NCBI GenBank assembly: GCA_964389805.1
Contig: CAYMFU010000092.1
Location: 1-31,536, forward strand
DNA from: JAGTVG01 sp964389805
Lineage (GTDB): Bacteria; Bacteroidota; Bacteroidia; Cytophagales; Cyclobacteriaceae
Direction: 5' to 3'
Length of the DNA: 31,536 nucleotides
The notes beneath the pieces were generated by a model. It saw only the letters and a list, made by a program, of their open reading frames with translations, did not search any database and was not told where the DNA came from. Positions 6,923-15,308 of the stretch are shown piece by piece. The position numbers were made by a program, and so were the translations under genes. The first letter of the stretch is position 1. Every line of letters begins with the position of its first letter.

Positions 6923-7753
6923 ATGGACATTACCGGTATATCAGGAGCATTTAATTTAAGCAATGGTGTTAAAATGCCATACCTGGGGCTGGGCGTATAT
7001 GACTGTAAAGATGGGGAGGAGGTTTTCAATAGCGTAACGTGGGCTCTTGAAACAGGGTACAGGCATATCGATACGGCCACCTTATATGGAAATGAAACCG
7101 GAGTAGGGGAAGCTGTACGGGCATTTGATATTGCAAGAGAGGAGGTATTTGTTGTCAGCAAAGTATGGAATACCGACCAGGGATATAAAGAGACACTCAA
7201 CGCCTTTGATACAAGTATGGGTAAGCTTAAACTTGATTATCTGGATCTGTACCTGATACACTATCCTGCTAAGGATAAATTCCCGGGTACCTGGAAAGCT
7301 ATGGAAAAACTATACCTAGAAGGCCGGATAAAGGCAATAGGGATCAGTAATTTTCCGGAGCGGCATATCAGGGAATTACTAAAGACGGCGGAAATCACCC
7401 CTATGGTTAATCAGATGGAATTTCATCCATACATTATCCAGCAGGACCTTATTGATTATTGCCGGCGAAAAGGCATCCAATACGAAGGGTGGTCTCCCTT
7501 CATGCGGGGCAAGATTTTTAACATTGATCTATTTAAGTTGCTTTCGGATAAATACAGGAAAACAATAGCCCAGATTGCCTTGAGATGGAGCCTTCAGAAA
7601 GGCGTTGTAGCCATTCCTAAATCTTCACAGAAGGATAGAATTATATCGAATGCAGATTTATTTGATTTCAAAATATCAATAGAAGATATGGATATGATCG
7701 ATAAACTTGATAGAAACCAGACGGTTGTGGGTCCTCATCCCGACAGTTTCTGA
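6923..7753 (+). CDS. Aldo/keto reductase
   Basis: This is an NADPH-dependent reductase of the aldo/keto reductase superfamily (TIM barrel, cytoplasmic) that reduces small aldehydes or ketones; the substrate cannot be read from sequence. The catalytic tetrad is complete: D50 (HIDTA), Y55 (LYGNE), K80 (VVSKVW) and H113 (LIHYP). The signatures GRIKAIGISNF and the C-terminal cofactor-binding IPKSSQKDRI are present. The ATG at 6923 gives 276 residues, a normal length; a TTG three codons upstream is also open but less likely. It is divergent from miaB across 228 bases and starts the plus-strand block. It resembles the 2,5-diketo-gluconate reductase / YtbE-like branch, which is a general placement. 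Confidence 0.93.
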   Translation: MDITGISGAFNLSNGVKMPYLGLGVYDCKDGEEVFNSVTWALETGYRHIDTATLYGNETGVGEAVRAFDIAREEVFVVSKVWNTDQGYKETLNAFDTSMGKLKLDYLDLYLIHYPAKDKFPGTWKAMEKLYLEGRIKAIGISNFPERHIRELLKTAEITPMVNQMEFHPYIIQQDLIDYCRRKGIQYEGWSPFMRGKIFNIDLFKLLSDKYRKTIAQIALRWSLQKGVVAIPKSSQKDRIISNADLFDFKISIEDMDMIDKLDRNQTVVGPHPDSF

Positions 7754-7951
7754 ATTTGACAAAGGATAAATAACAATCCAGATACTATCATGTAGAATAA
7801 TTTAATGTCTATAAAAAAGGATTTTCGAATATATATTGTAAATTGTTGACTACCAGGTTATAAAACGGATAGTCCTGAATTGATCCGCTGGATATGGGAT
7901 GACGTATAAGTAGTCCGGGGCTTGGTATGGAAAAGATCTAAATAATGTTTA

Positions 7952-9412
7952 ATGAAAGTTCTTCTTACAGGTGCGACCGGATATATTGGAAGGAGATTAC
8001 TTACTGCTTTATTAAAAAATGGGCATGAAGTAGTTTGTTGTGTCAGGGATAAAAGGAGATTTGATCATATAAAATATGGCTCAGACCTACTAAGCGTAAT
8101 AGAGGTAAACTTTCTTCGTGAAGCAGCCCTTGACCGGATTCCTAATGACATTGATGCAGCTTATTATCTTATTCACTCGATGTCTGCAACCACGGGCGAC
8201 TTTCAATCCATGGAAGAAAAATCTGCCATAAATTTCCGGGATCGAATATCTCAAACTCAAGCGGTACAGGTCATCTACCTTAGTGGAATAGTCAATGAAG
8301 AAGATCTATCCCAGCATTTGAGTTCCAGGAAAAGTGTGGAGGATATTTTATTTTCAGGAAGCTATCATTTAACAACTCTTCGGGCAGGAATTATTGTTGG
8401 ATCTGGTAGCGCTTCCTTTGAAATAATGCGCGATCTGGTTGAAAAACTACCCGTCATGATTACCCCACGGTGGTTAAATACGAGGTCACAGCCTATTGGC
8501 ATAAGAAATGTTATTGAGTTTTTAAAAGGTGTTTTGCATCTGGAAGAAACATATGATAAAAACTATGACATTGGAGGCCCCGAAGTTTTGACCTATAAAG
8601 AAATGCTTTTGACATTTGCCAGGGTACGCAAACTTAAGAGAAGTATCTGGACCATCCCGGTAGTTACACCAAAGCTATCATCATACTGGTTGTATTTTAT
8701 TACCTCTACTTCATACAAATTATCTGTGAACCTGGTCAATAGCATGAAGATCGAAGTGGTTTGCAGGGAGAATAATCTGGACAAGATGCTTGATATTAAA
8801 TTAATTCCCTATGAAGAAGCTGTTGAAATGGCTTTTGATAAAATCAAACATCATGATGTATTATCCAGCTGGATCGATGCATTATCGAGTCCTGTTTTGG
8901 AAAAAGGAATCGCTACACTAATATCAGTTCCTACATTTGGATGCTATACTGATCATAAAAAAGAGGATGTCAATGATGAAATCAAGGTACTAAAGAAGAT
9001 ATGGAATATTGGAGGCGATAAGGGATGGTATTATGCCAACTGGCTGTGGCAATTTCGAGGATTCCTGGATAAACTTTTTGGGGGAGTTGGTCTCAGGCGT
9101 GGAAGAAAAAATCCTGATGATATCGAAGCAGGGGATGCTTTAGATTTCTGGCGGGTTTTATATGCTGATAAATCAGAAAAACGACTTCTGCTTTATGCTG
9201 AAATGCGGCTGCCCGGTGAAGTCTGGCTCGAATTTCAAATCAGGAATAATACTTTGTATCAATCGGCAACTTACAGGCCTTTGGGTATCTGGGGAAGAAT
9301 ATACTGGTATATATTACTTCCTTTCCACTATGTGGTATTCAGGGGTTTGATCAGAAATTTAGCCAATGGACAATTTAGGCATGTTCGTAAAAAATTAACT
9401 AAAGCAGCCTGA
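7952..9412 (+). CDS. NAD(P)-binding SDR protein with C-terminal DUF2867 domain
   Basis: The 486-residue protein begins with an atypical short-chain dehydrogenase (NmrA/YbjT-like) Rossmann domain: the nucleotide loop TGATGYIGRR (residues 6-15), then DAAYYLIHSMS near residue 70 and VIYLSGIVNEEDLS. The C-terminal half (about 300-486) carries DUF2867 features: GWYYANWLWQFRGFLDKLFGG, GDALDFWRVLYAD, PGEVWLEFQI and YRPLGIWGRIYWYILLPFH. A YxxxK catalytic pair of classical SDRs is not evident, as in this subgroup, so the enzyme may be a sensor or act on an unknown substrate. It sits 198 bases after the aldo/keto reductase and 66 bases before the hydrolase gene. Confidence 0.88.
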   Translation: MKVLLTGATGYIGRRLLTALLKNGHEVVCCVRDKRRFDHIKYGSDLLSVIEVNFLREAALDRIPNDIDAAYYLIHSMSATTGDFQSMEEKSAINFRDRISQTQAVQVIYLSGIVNEEDLSQHLSSRKSVEDILFSGSYHLTTLRAGIIVGSGSASFEIMRDLVEKLPVMITPRWLNTRSQPIGIRNVIEFLKGVLHLEETYDKNYDIGGPEVLTYKEMLLTFARVRKLKRSIWTIPVVTPKLSSYWLYFITSTSYKLSVNLVNSMKIEVVCRENNLDKMLDIKLIPYEEAVEMAFDKIKHHDVLSSWIDALSSPVLEKGIATLISVPTFGCYTDHKKEDVNDEIKVLKKIWNIGGDKGWYYANWLWQFRGFLDKLFGGVGLRRGRKNPDDIEAGDALDFWRVLYADKSEKRLLLYAEMRLPGEVWLEFQIRNNTLYQSATYRPLGIWGRIYWYILLPFHYVVFRGLIRNLANGQFRHVRKKLTKAA

Positions 9413-9478
9413 TAAGCAAATTGATTTTATTATCTTTTGGAAGGATTTTTATTTTTTACAATTTCAAAAATTCCAATC

Positions 9479-11611
9479 ATGAAAAAGAATCATTTTTTAC
9501 ATACTGGAGATTCTTGCAATACGCAACGAAGAAATTTCATTAAACAGGGTATGCTCCTGGGATCTTCAATCCTGATATATGGCGGTTGTGAGCAGGAGAA
9601 GGAAGAAGTACCTCTGTTTGCAGGCCAGGAAATCCCTCAGGGAGAATTTCTGGGAGGATTAAAAAAGGTAGACGGCCCGGATTACTTGAAGGGTGCGAGT
9701 TGGTATGAAGGAGGAAATCCGGGAGATGGCATTTCCTTCAGTTTCCCGGCAGGCAGTCTTTCAAGTCAGAAGTATATTACAGCTGATATGCTTGCCTATG
9801 GGACACATATGATCAAATTTATGATCATTCTTCAGGAAGGCGAGGATGGCCCGGCTTTTGGATTCCGTTTTGGGGTGCTTAACCAGTGTTCTTTGCGTGT
9901 ACGCTTACCTTTAAGCCTGGTAGATCAGAACCGTTGGGGAATTGACCGGGAAGGTGCATTTCTGAAGCCAAGGTGTAGCGGAGACCGGGTTGATCTCGGA
10001 AAAGTAGATAGAATGCGTTTTATGATCAATAAAAAAAGTTCGCAGATCTCAAGATTCTGTCTTACACCATTTCAGTATACAAGTGACGAAGTGCCGCTTA
10101 TCGAACATCCTGAGTTACCTAAGGGAAAACTTATTGATGACATAGGCCAGAGTACTTTACATGAATGGCAGGGTAAGACCAAGGATGCAGAAACGATGAA
10201 ATCAAACCTTAGAGCCCGCTTCGAAAAAACCAATCATCAATGGCCGGAAAATATGTCGAAATGGGGTGGCTGGAAAGAAAAACAAGTAGATGAAGGTACC
10301 GGGTACTTCAGAGTACATAAGGATGAAGACCGCTGGTGGTTAATCGATCCTGAGGGATATTACTTCTGGTCGACAGGAATTGATTGTATTCGTCTAGACA
10401 CCACGGCAGATTACTATTTATTGGAAGATGCACTTAGCTGGATCCCATCAAAAGAAGGGGAATATTCGGACATGTTCAGTATGAGAGGAGATCATCCGCA
10501 TATAAATTATCTGGCTGCAAACTTTATTAAAACCTTTGGGGTAGATGGATGGCGAAACAGATGGGCAAAAATAGCACTTGATGAATTAAAAAGATTAAGG
10601 TGTAATACCGTCGGAAACTGGTCGGAATGGGAGTATGCCAGTAATGCACGCTTCCCTTATGTTCGGCCAATGAGTTTTGAACCGTCCCGTGTAGCACAAC
10701 TTTACCGGGATTTTCCAGATGTGTGCGATCCGGCATTTGAGCAGGATGCAATGGATTATGCCCAGGTATTGAATGAAACAAGAAATGATCCGGCCCTTAT
10801 TGGGTATTTTATGATGAATGAACCTACCTGGGCATTTTCTTCAGAATTACCCGCCGCGGGCATGCTGTACAATACCGAATCCTGCCAGACGAGGCTTGCA
10901 TTAAAGAAATATCTGGCGCGACGTTACAGGACAGATGAAGAATTTGCCTCTGCATGGGAAATGAATGTCACCCTGGCCTCTATAGATAAGGGGAAATGGA
11001 CAAAGCGATTTACAAAGAATGCTCTGGCAGACCTGGAATCTTTTAGCCAGATAATGGTTGAAAAGTATTTTACAGCATTATCCATGGCATGCCGTAAGAT
11101 AGATCCGAATCATCTGAACCTCGGCATCAGATACGCAGGTGTTCCTCCTAAATGGGCTGTTAAAGGGATGCAATCATTTGATGTATTCAGTATGAACTGT
11201 TATATGGACAAAGTGCCAATGGACCAGACTGAGGAGATCCATACCCTCCTTAATATGCCGGTTATTATAGGTGAATGGCATTTCGGGGCATTGGATGTAG
11301 GATTGCCTTCTTCTGGCATCGGGCATGTCAAATCTCAAACCGATCGGGGAAAAGCCTACAGAGTATATATTGAAGATGCTGCGGCCAATCCCTATTGTAT
11401 AGGCGCTCACTGGTTTACTTTATACGATCAGTCGGCCCTGGGCAGGTTTGATGGTGAAAACTACAATATTGGATTCCTGGATGTCTGTAATCGGCCACAT
11501 ACGGCCATCTGCAATTCTGCCATTATGAGCCATGAGGATATTTATGAAGTGGCTTCCGGTACTATAGCACCTTACAGTGATCCGCCAGAATATCTTCCCA
11601 AATTGTTTTAA
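9479..11611 (+). CDS. GH50-like (beta-agarase-type) glycoside hydrolase, Tat-exported
   Basis: The protein resembles GH50 enzymes, which cleave beta-galactosidic bonds in agarose. With the ATG at 9479 it has 710 residues. The N-terminus carries a twin-arginine motif (RRNFIKQG) followed by a hydrophobic stretch and Gly-Gly-Cys, suggesting a Tat-exported lipoprotein with acidic residues after the Cys. A beta-sandwich-like region precedes a TIM barrel starting near WWLIDPEGYYFWSTGIDC. Likely acid/base is E448 (MMNEPTW) and nucleophile E599 (IIGEWHFGALD). The closing FDGENYNIGFLDV matches the GH50 C-terminal pattern. An upstream TTG at 9437 was rejected because it hides the Tat motif behind extra residues. 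It starts the putative polysaccharide cluster. Substrate is inferred; related beta-galactosidase-like families are possible. Confidence 0.8.
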   Translation: MKKNHFLHTGDSCNTQRRNFIKQGMLLGSSILIYGGCEQEKEEVPLFAGQEIPQGEFLGGLKKVDGPDYLKGASWYEGGNPGDGISFSFPAGSLSSQKYITADMLAYGTHMIKFMIILQEGEDGPAFGFRFGVLNQCSLRVRLPLSLVDQNRWGIDREGAFLKPRCSGDRVDLGKVDRMRFMINKKSSQISRFCLTPFQYTSDEVPLIEHPELPKGKLIDDIGQSTLHEWQGKTKDAETMKSNLRARFEKTNHQWPENMSKWGGWKEKQVDEGTGYFRVHKDEDRWWLIDPEGYYFWSTGIDCIRLDTTADYYLLEDALSWIPSKEGEYSDMFSMRGDHPHINYLAANFIKTFGVDGWRNRWAKIALDELKRLRCNTVGNWSEWEYASNARFPYVRPMSFEPSRVAQLYRDFPDVCDPAFEQDAMDYAQVLNETRNDPALIGYFMMNEPTWAFSSELPAAGMLYNTESCQTRLALKKYLARRYRTDEEFASAWEMNVTLASIDKGKWTKRFTKNALADLESFSQIMVEKYFTALSMACRKIDPNHLNLGIRYAGVPPKWAVKGMQSFDVFSMNCYMDKVPMDQTEEIHTLLNMPVIIGEWHFGALDVGLPSSGIGHVKSQTDRGKAYRVYIEDAAANPYCIGAHWFTLYDQSALGRFDGENYNIGFLDVCNRPHTAICNSAIMSHEDIYEVASGTIAPYSDPPEYLPKLF

Positions 11612-11628
11612 AGATACGTAAGGTTATT

Positions 11629-12741
11629 ATGCGAAGATCCCTTTACCTGCTCTATGTCATTGGCATACTTTGCTTTATCTCCCCAGGATTGCGGGCACAG
11701 GAAGAAAATCAATGGAAACAGGCACCTGAATTCTATTTCCTGGGTTATCTGGATGTATTCTATGCGTATGACTTCAATCAGCCTGAATCCAACAGCCGAC
11801 AACCATTTTTATATAACCACAACAGGCATAATGAGTTTAACATAAATCATGGTTTAATAGGCTTTGAAGTATTGCATGATAAATACCGGGTTAGCCTATC
11901 CTTGCATACCGGAACCTATCCCATAGATAATTATTCTAATGAACCCGGACTTTTAAAGAATATTTATGAAGCATATATCGGTTTATCATTGAATCGTAAG
12001 AATAATTTATGGCTCGATGCAGGGGTGTTCACATCTCATATAGGTTTCGAAAACCCGATATCAATAGATAACTGGACGTAAACAAGATCTCTCTGTGCGG
12101 AAAATGTGCCTTATTTCCTGACGGGAGTTAAGATTACGTATCAACCCAATGAAAAATGGAAATTGTTAGGGTCGGTAGTTAATGGATGGCAAAGGATTCA
12201 GCGTGTCCAGGCGAATTCATTGCCATCTTTTTCGACTCAGGTTCTTTTTACTCCAAACAATAGGTTTACCTTTAACTGGAGTACGTTTATCAGTACTGAT
12301 GATCCGGATTCCACCAGGCGAATGCGGTACTTTAACAATTTTTACGGGCAACTGGAGGTATCTGAAAAACTGGGTTTGATAGCTGGTTTTGACATTGGAT
12401 ATCAGCAGGAATCAAAGGGCAGTTCTACCTATCGCAACTGGCATGCCGTAACACTCATCCTGCGATATGAAATATCAAAAAAGTGGGCTATGGCCTTCCG
12501 CGGTGAGAGTTATGTGGACCGGCATGGAGTGATGATCGAATCGGATACCCCGAATGGATTTAACACATCCGGATTATCCCTGAATGGAGATTTTAAACCC
12601 ATACCAAACCTTGCATGTCGTGTGGAACTCAGGTGGTTGAACAGTGTGGATGAGATTTTTGTTAAAGATGATTATTTTACATAAAATAACTTGTTCATTG
12701 TCGCTTCAATTGCCTATAAGTTACGCAAGCATCTTAAATGA
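11629..12741 (+). pseudogene. Outer-membrane beta-barrel porin broken by two in-frame stops
   Basis: One reading frame runs from ATG 11629 to TGA 12741 but contains TAA at 12079-12081 and at 12682-12684. The pieces read as one porin (OmpL-like beta-barrel family). A Sec signal peptide ends GLRAQEE; barrel strands follow (FYFLGYLDVFYAYDFNQP, YEAYIGLSLNRKNNLWLDAGVFTSHIGFE). The sequence passes IDNWT-stop-TRSLCAENVPYFLTGVKITY without a frame change, where the family usually has an ordinary residue such as Leu. The second stop falls at DDYFT-stop-NNLFIVASIAYKL, just before what looks like the last strand. It starts 17 bases after the hydrolase gene, so it probably served as the pore for its products. 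A consensus error is possible, though two separate errors are less likely. Confidence 0.85.
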
Positions 12742-12756
12742 AGACAAACTTGCAGG

Positions 12757-13125
12757 ATGATAAAAAGTAAAGCTGTTAGAATCTGGAAGGTAGTATTGAT
12801 CGTGCTTGGTATCATATCCCTGTCATCAGGATTGATAAGATCGCCGGGTTTCTGGTCGAGCTATCTGCTTGATATTGCAGGCCCAGCATGGGGGTATGTA
12901 CTTTTAAGGGCGCAATATACAGCTGGCGATTCTGGATTTTTATCAATCAGGTTTAGTCCTGAAATGGCATTGACTGTAATTTTAATTATTTGTTTCTTAA
13001 TTGAAACGGCTCAATACATTGAACTATATGATGCTCATTTTGATCCATATGATTATCTGGCATATATTTCAGGGATACTTCCTCTATACTTAATAGATAA
13101 GCTAGTGAAATTCTCAGAAAGGTAA
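12757..13125 (+). CDS. DUF2809-family small membrane protein
   Basis: This 122-residue inner-membrane protein has about four hydrophobic segments: VVLIVLGIISLSSGLI, GPAWGYVLLRAQ, MALTVILIICFLIETAQYI and YLAYISGILPLYLIDKL. The arrangement FWSSYLLDIAGPAWGYVLLR, then FLIETAQY, then FDPYDYLAYISGILPLYLID matches the DUF2809 pattern (distantly VanZ-like). Function in the family is unknown. It lies between the broken porin and the GH29 gene on the same strand. It carries no sign of polysaccharide metabolism, so its presence in the cluster may be incidental. Confidence 0.75.
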   Translation: MIKSKAVRIWKVVLIVLGIISLSSGLIRSPGFWSSYLLDIAGPAWGYVLLRAQYTAGDSGFLSIRFSPEMALTVILIICFLIETAQYIELYDAHFDPYDYLAYISGILPLYLIDKLVKFSER

Positions 13126-13164
13126 AATATGAATAATAAATAAACTGAATTTGGAAGGATGACT

Positions 13165-13178
13165 TATTTTTGAAGACA
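13165..13178 (+). promoter_or_regulatory. TATTTTTGAAGACA: -7-like box upstream of the GH29 gene
   Basis: TATTTTTG (13165-13172) fits the Bacteroidota -7 element TAnnTTTG. No convincing -33 TTTG lies at the usual spacing. It continues into GAAGACA, a string that recurs before neighbouring genes. The implied leader to the ATG at 13268 is about 90 bases. Confidence 0.3.
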
Positions 13179-13267
13179 TATGAGGTTTTGTAATGTTCAG
13201 ATCCAAACAAGAAATATGGAAAAGGGAACAAAATAATCATAGAATTTATAAACCATATCGAAATATC

Positions 13268-14392
13268 ATGATGAACAAAATATTCAAAATTGCAGCAATA
13301 ATTGGCCTTGTATTTTTATTCTATGGGTGTGAGCAAAATCCACCCATTCCTTCCTATTTGAATGAATATCAGAAGGAGTATAATGCCAATCCCAGGGAGG
13401 CCAATCTGAAGTGGTTCACTAATGCCAGATACGGGATGTTTATTCATTATGGATTATATGCCTTGTTGGAGAAAGGGGAATGGGTTCAATTAAGGGATAC
13501 TATTCCGGTCGTAGAATATGCACTTCTGAAGGAGCGGTTTACGGCCGATAAATTTGATGCTGACCTGATCACTGACCTGGCCCTGGCAGCCGGAATGAAG
13601 TATATCACTATTACGTCCAAGCACCACGACGGTTTCTGCCTCTTTGAAACAAAAGCTACTGACTTTAATGTATTGAATTCTCCCGCAAAAAGAGACCTGA
13701 TCAGAGAGCTTTACGAAGCATGCGAAAAAAAGGGTCTGGGACTTTTTCTTTATTATTCATACGGGGCAGACTGGAAACATCCTTACTTTTATTCAAGGGA
13801 GAGTGGATGGCAACATGCCAGGCCCGCATACAAGGATCCCCAGCCAGAGTATAAATTTGAAAATGATGATGATTTCAATATATACGTCGATTTTGTACAT
13901 GAGCAATTGACGGAACTATTGACCCAATATCCGAATATTGCCGGGATATGGTTTGATCCTATTATGGGATTCTATAGCAGACCCGGGATTTTCCCTATAG
14001 ACTCAACATATGCCCTTGTTCGCAGTCTGTCGCCACACGCCCTGATCTCCTTTAAACAGGGAGCAAATGGAAGTGAAGATTTTATGGCTCCTGAAAGAAA
14101 AGGGCGTGCGGTTGTCGGACAACAATTTGATGTAGCCCGTAAAGTGTATGAGTCAAATAAGGACAAACCCCAGGAAATCTGTAACACCCTTCAGCCCCAT
14201 GCCTGGGGGTATAATAAAAGAGATGACGGACAGCACAAATCTGCTGAGGACGTTATACAGATGCTTGAGGATGCCAGGGAAATGAATGCGAATCTCCTGC
14301 TGAATATTGGGCCGAAAGGGGATGGAAGCATACCAGCTGAAGATATAGCCACCTTAACAGAAGCAGGAAAAATTGGAGCGCCTAATGAGTGA
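13268..14392 (+). CDS. GH29 alpha-L-fucosidase-family lipoprotein
   Basis: GH29 enzymes are retaining exo-hydrolases removing alpha-L-fucose, and in some porphyran systems alpha-L-galactose. The start at 13268 gives a lipoprotein signal (MMNKIFKIAAIIGLVFLFYGC) and a 374-residue product; the upstream ATG at 13193 would bury that signal. Family motifs are NARYGMFIHYGLYALLEKGEW, ITSKHHDGFCLFETKATDFN, and IAGIWFDPIMG with the nucleophile Asp at residue 230, then SFKQGANGSEDF and NANLLLNIGPKGDGSI. The acid/base residue cannot be placed with confidence. The C-terminus stops right after the barrel (TLTEAGKIGAPNE), somewhat shorter than usual and without a carbohydrate-binding module. Its stop overlaps the start of the methyltransferase by 8 bases. 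Confidence 0.9.
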   Translation: MMNKIFKIAAIIGLVFLFYGCEQNPPIPSYLNEYQKEYNANPREANLKWFTNARYGMFIHYGLYALLEKGEWVQLRDTIPVVEYALLKERFTADKFDADLITDLALAAGMKYITITSKHHDGFCLFETKATDFNVLNSPAKRDLIRELYEACEKKGLGLFLYYSYGADWKHPYFYSRESGWQHARPAYKDPQPEYKFENDDDFNIYVDFVHEQLTELLTQYPNIAGIWFDPIMGFYSRPGIFPIDSTYALVRSLSPHALISFKQGANGSEDFMAPERKGRAVVGQQFDVARKVYESNKDKPQEICNTLQPHAWGYNKRDDGQHKSAEDVIQMLEDAREMNANLLLNIGPKGDGSIPAEDIATLTEAGKIGAPNE

Positions 14393-15134
14393 TCTGGATT
14401 TAATGATCGATTTTTATCTTCAAATTCCCCGGCAGGGCCCGGGAAGTGCTGAGGAGTCATTAAAAGCACTTAAGTATACGGGATTGGCATCAAAAAAGAA
14501 TCTGAAAATAGGGGATATCGGGTGTGGTACCGGCGCCCAGACTCTGACTTTAGCTCAAAACCTGGAAGGAAATATAACTGCTGTGGACCTTTTTGCGGAG
14601 TTTTTAAGTGCCTTGAATAAAAATGCTTTAAAGGAAGGCTGTCAAAATCGAATTACGACTGATTTACAATCGATGGACAAACTGCCTTATGATGATAATT
14701 CCTTCGACCTTATATGGTCAGAAGGGGCAGTATATATAATGGGATTTGAAAACGGTATTAAATCCTGGCGACCCCTGCTCAGGAACGGTGGCTACCTGGT
14801 CGTTTCTGAGATTTCCTGGTTTACTGAATCCAGACCCGTAGAGTTGGAGACATATTGGGAAAATGCATATGCTGAAATGGATACAATTGAGAATAAAGAA
14901 AAGCTTATAAAAAAGCATGGTTATGAATTGGTAACATCATTCAGAATACTAGAGTACTGCTGGACCGACAACTATTATAATCCGATCCGGAGCTACCTTC
15001 CTACGTATATTGGGAAATATCCTAACGAAAAGGCGGCAAAGGACCTGGCAGAAGAGCTGGAAACGGAAATTGAAATGTACGAGAAGTATAAGGCATATTA
15101 TGGATATGCTTTTTACATTGCCAGGAAATGTTGA
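14385..15134 (+). CDS. Class I SAM-dependent methyltransferase
   Basis: The 249-residue cytoplasmic protein has a Rossmann-like SAM domain: motif I IGDIGCGTGAQT (residues 42-53), an acidic strand end AVDLFAEFL, then SMDKLPYDDNSFDLIWSEGAVY (motif II region) and LRNGGYLVVSEISWF. The opening DLMIDFYLQIPRQGPGSAEESLKAL and closing YYGYAFYIARK are typical of a UbiE-like Bacteroidota subgroup with unknown substrate. The ATG at 14385 lies inside the last codons of the GH29 gene (shared bases ATGAGTGA), suggesting translational coupling. No role in sugar breakdown is known for this subgroup; detoxification or small-molecule methylation is only a possibility. Confidence 0.88.
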   Translation: MSDLDLMIDFYLQIPRQGPGSAEESLKALKYTGLASKKNLKIGDIGCGTGAQTLTLAQNLEGNITAVDLFAEFLSALNKNALKEGCQNRITTDLQSMDKLPYDDNSFDLIWSEGAVYIMGFENGIKSWRPLLRNGGYLVVSEISWFTESRPVELETYWENAYAEMDTIENKEKLIKKHGYELVTSFRILEYCWTDNYYNPIRSYLPTYIGKYPNEKAAKDLAEELETEIEMYEKYKAYYGYAFYIARKC

Positions 15135-15204
15135 AATACTGTCACTTTCATCTGTCTCATGGCTTCCGTTAAGAATGTATGAACAGGGTAGGGCTTTTTT
15201 TTAA

Positions 15205-15212
15205 TACATTTG
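15205..15212 (+). promoter_or_regulatory. -7-like box TACATTTG upstream of the sulfatase pair
   Basis: TACATTTG fits TAnnTTTG, about 97 bases before the first sulfatase start. A second, weaker candidate, TTAATTTGAAGACA, lies at 15283-15296, only 12 bases from the ATG. No clear -33 element accompanies either. Confidence 0.25.
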
Positions 15213-15308
15213 AGCCTCGAATGATATTATAAGAGTTCCTTCAAAATCAGGAATTTAATTAAGAGGGGATGTGTTATCTGAGTTAATTTGAAGACAATAT
15301 AATTCTAA

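Noticed and set aside
9437..9478. TTG start at 9437 for the GH50-like enzyme
   Set aside because: The added 14 residues lie before the Tat motif and look like translated leader; the ATG at 9479 gives a normal signal sequence.
12079..12684. Stop-codon recoding or programmed readthrough of TAA
   Set aside because: TAA ends many clearly intact genes here (for example secG, lptE, the YceI-like gene, the holin-like gene), so the code is standard; a broken gene is simpler.
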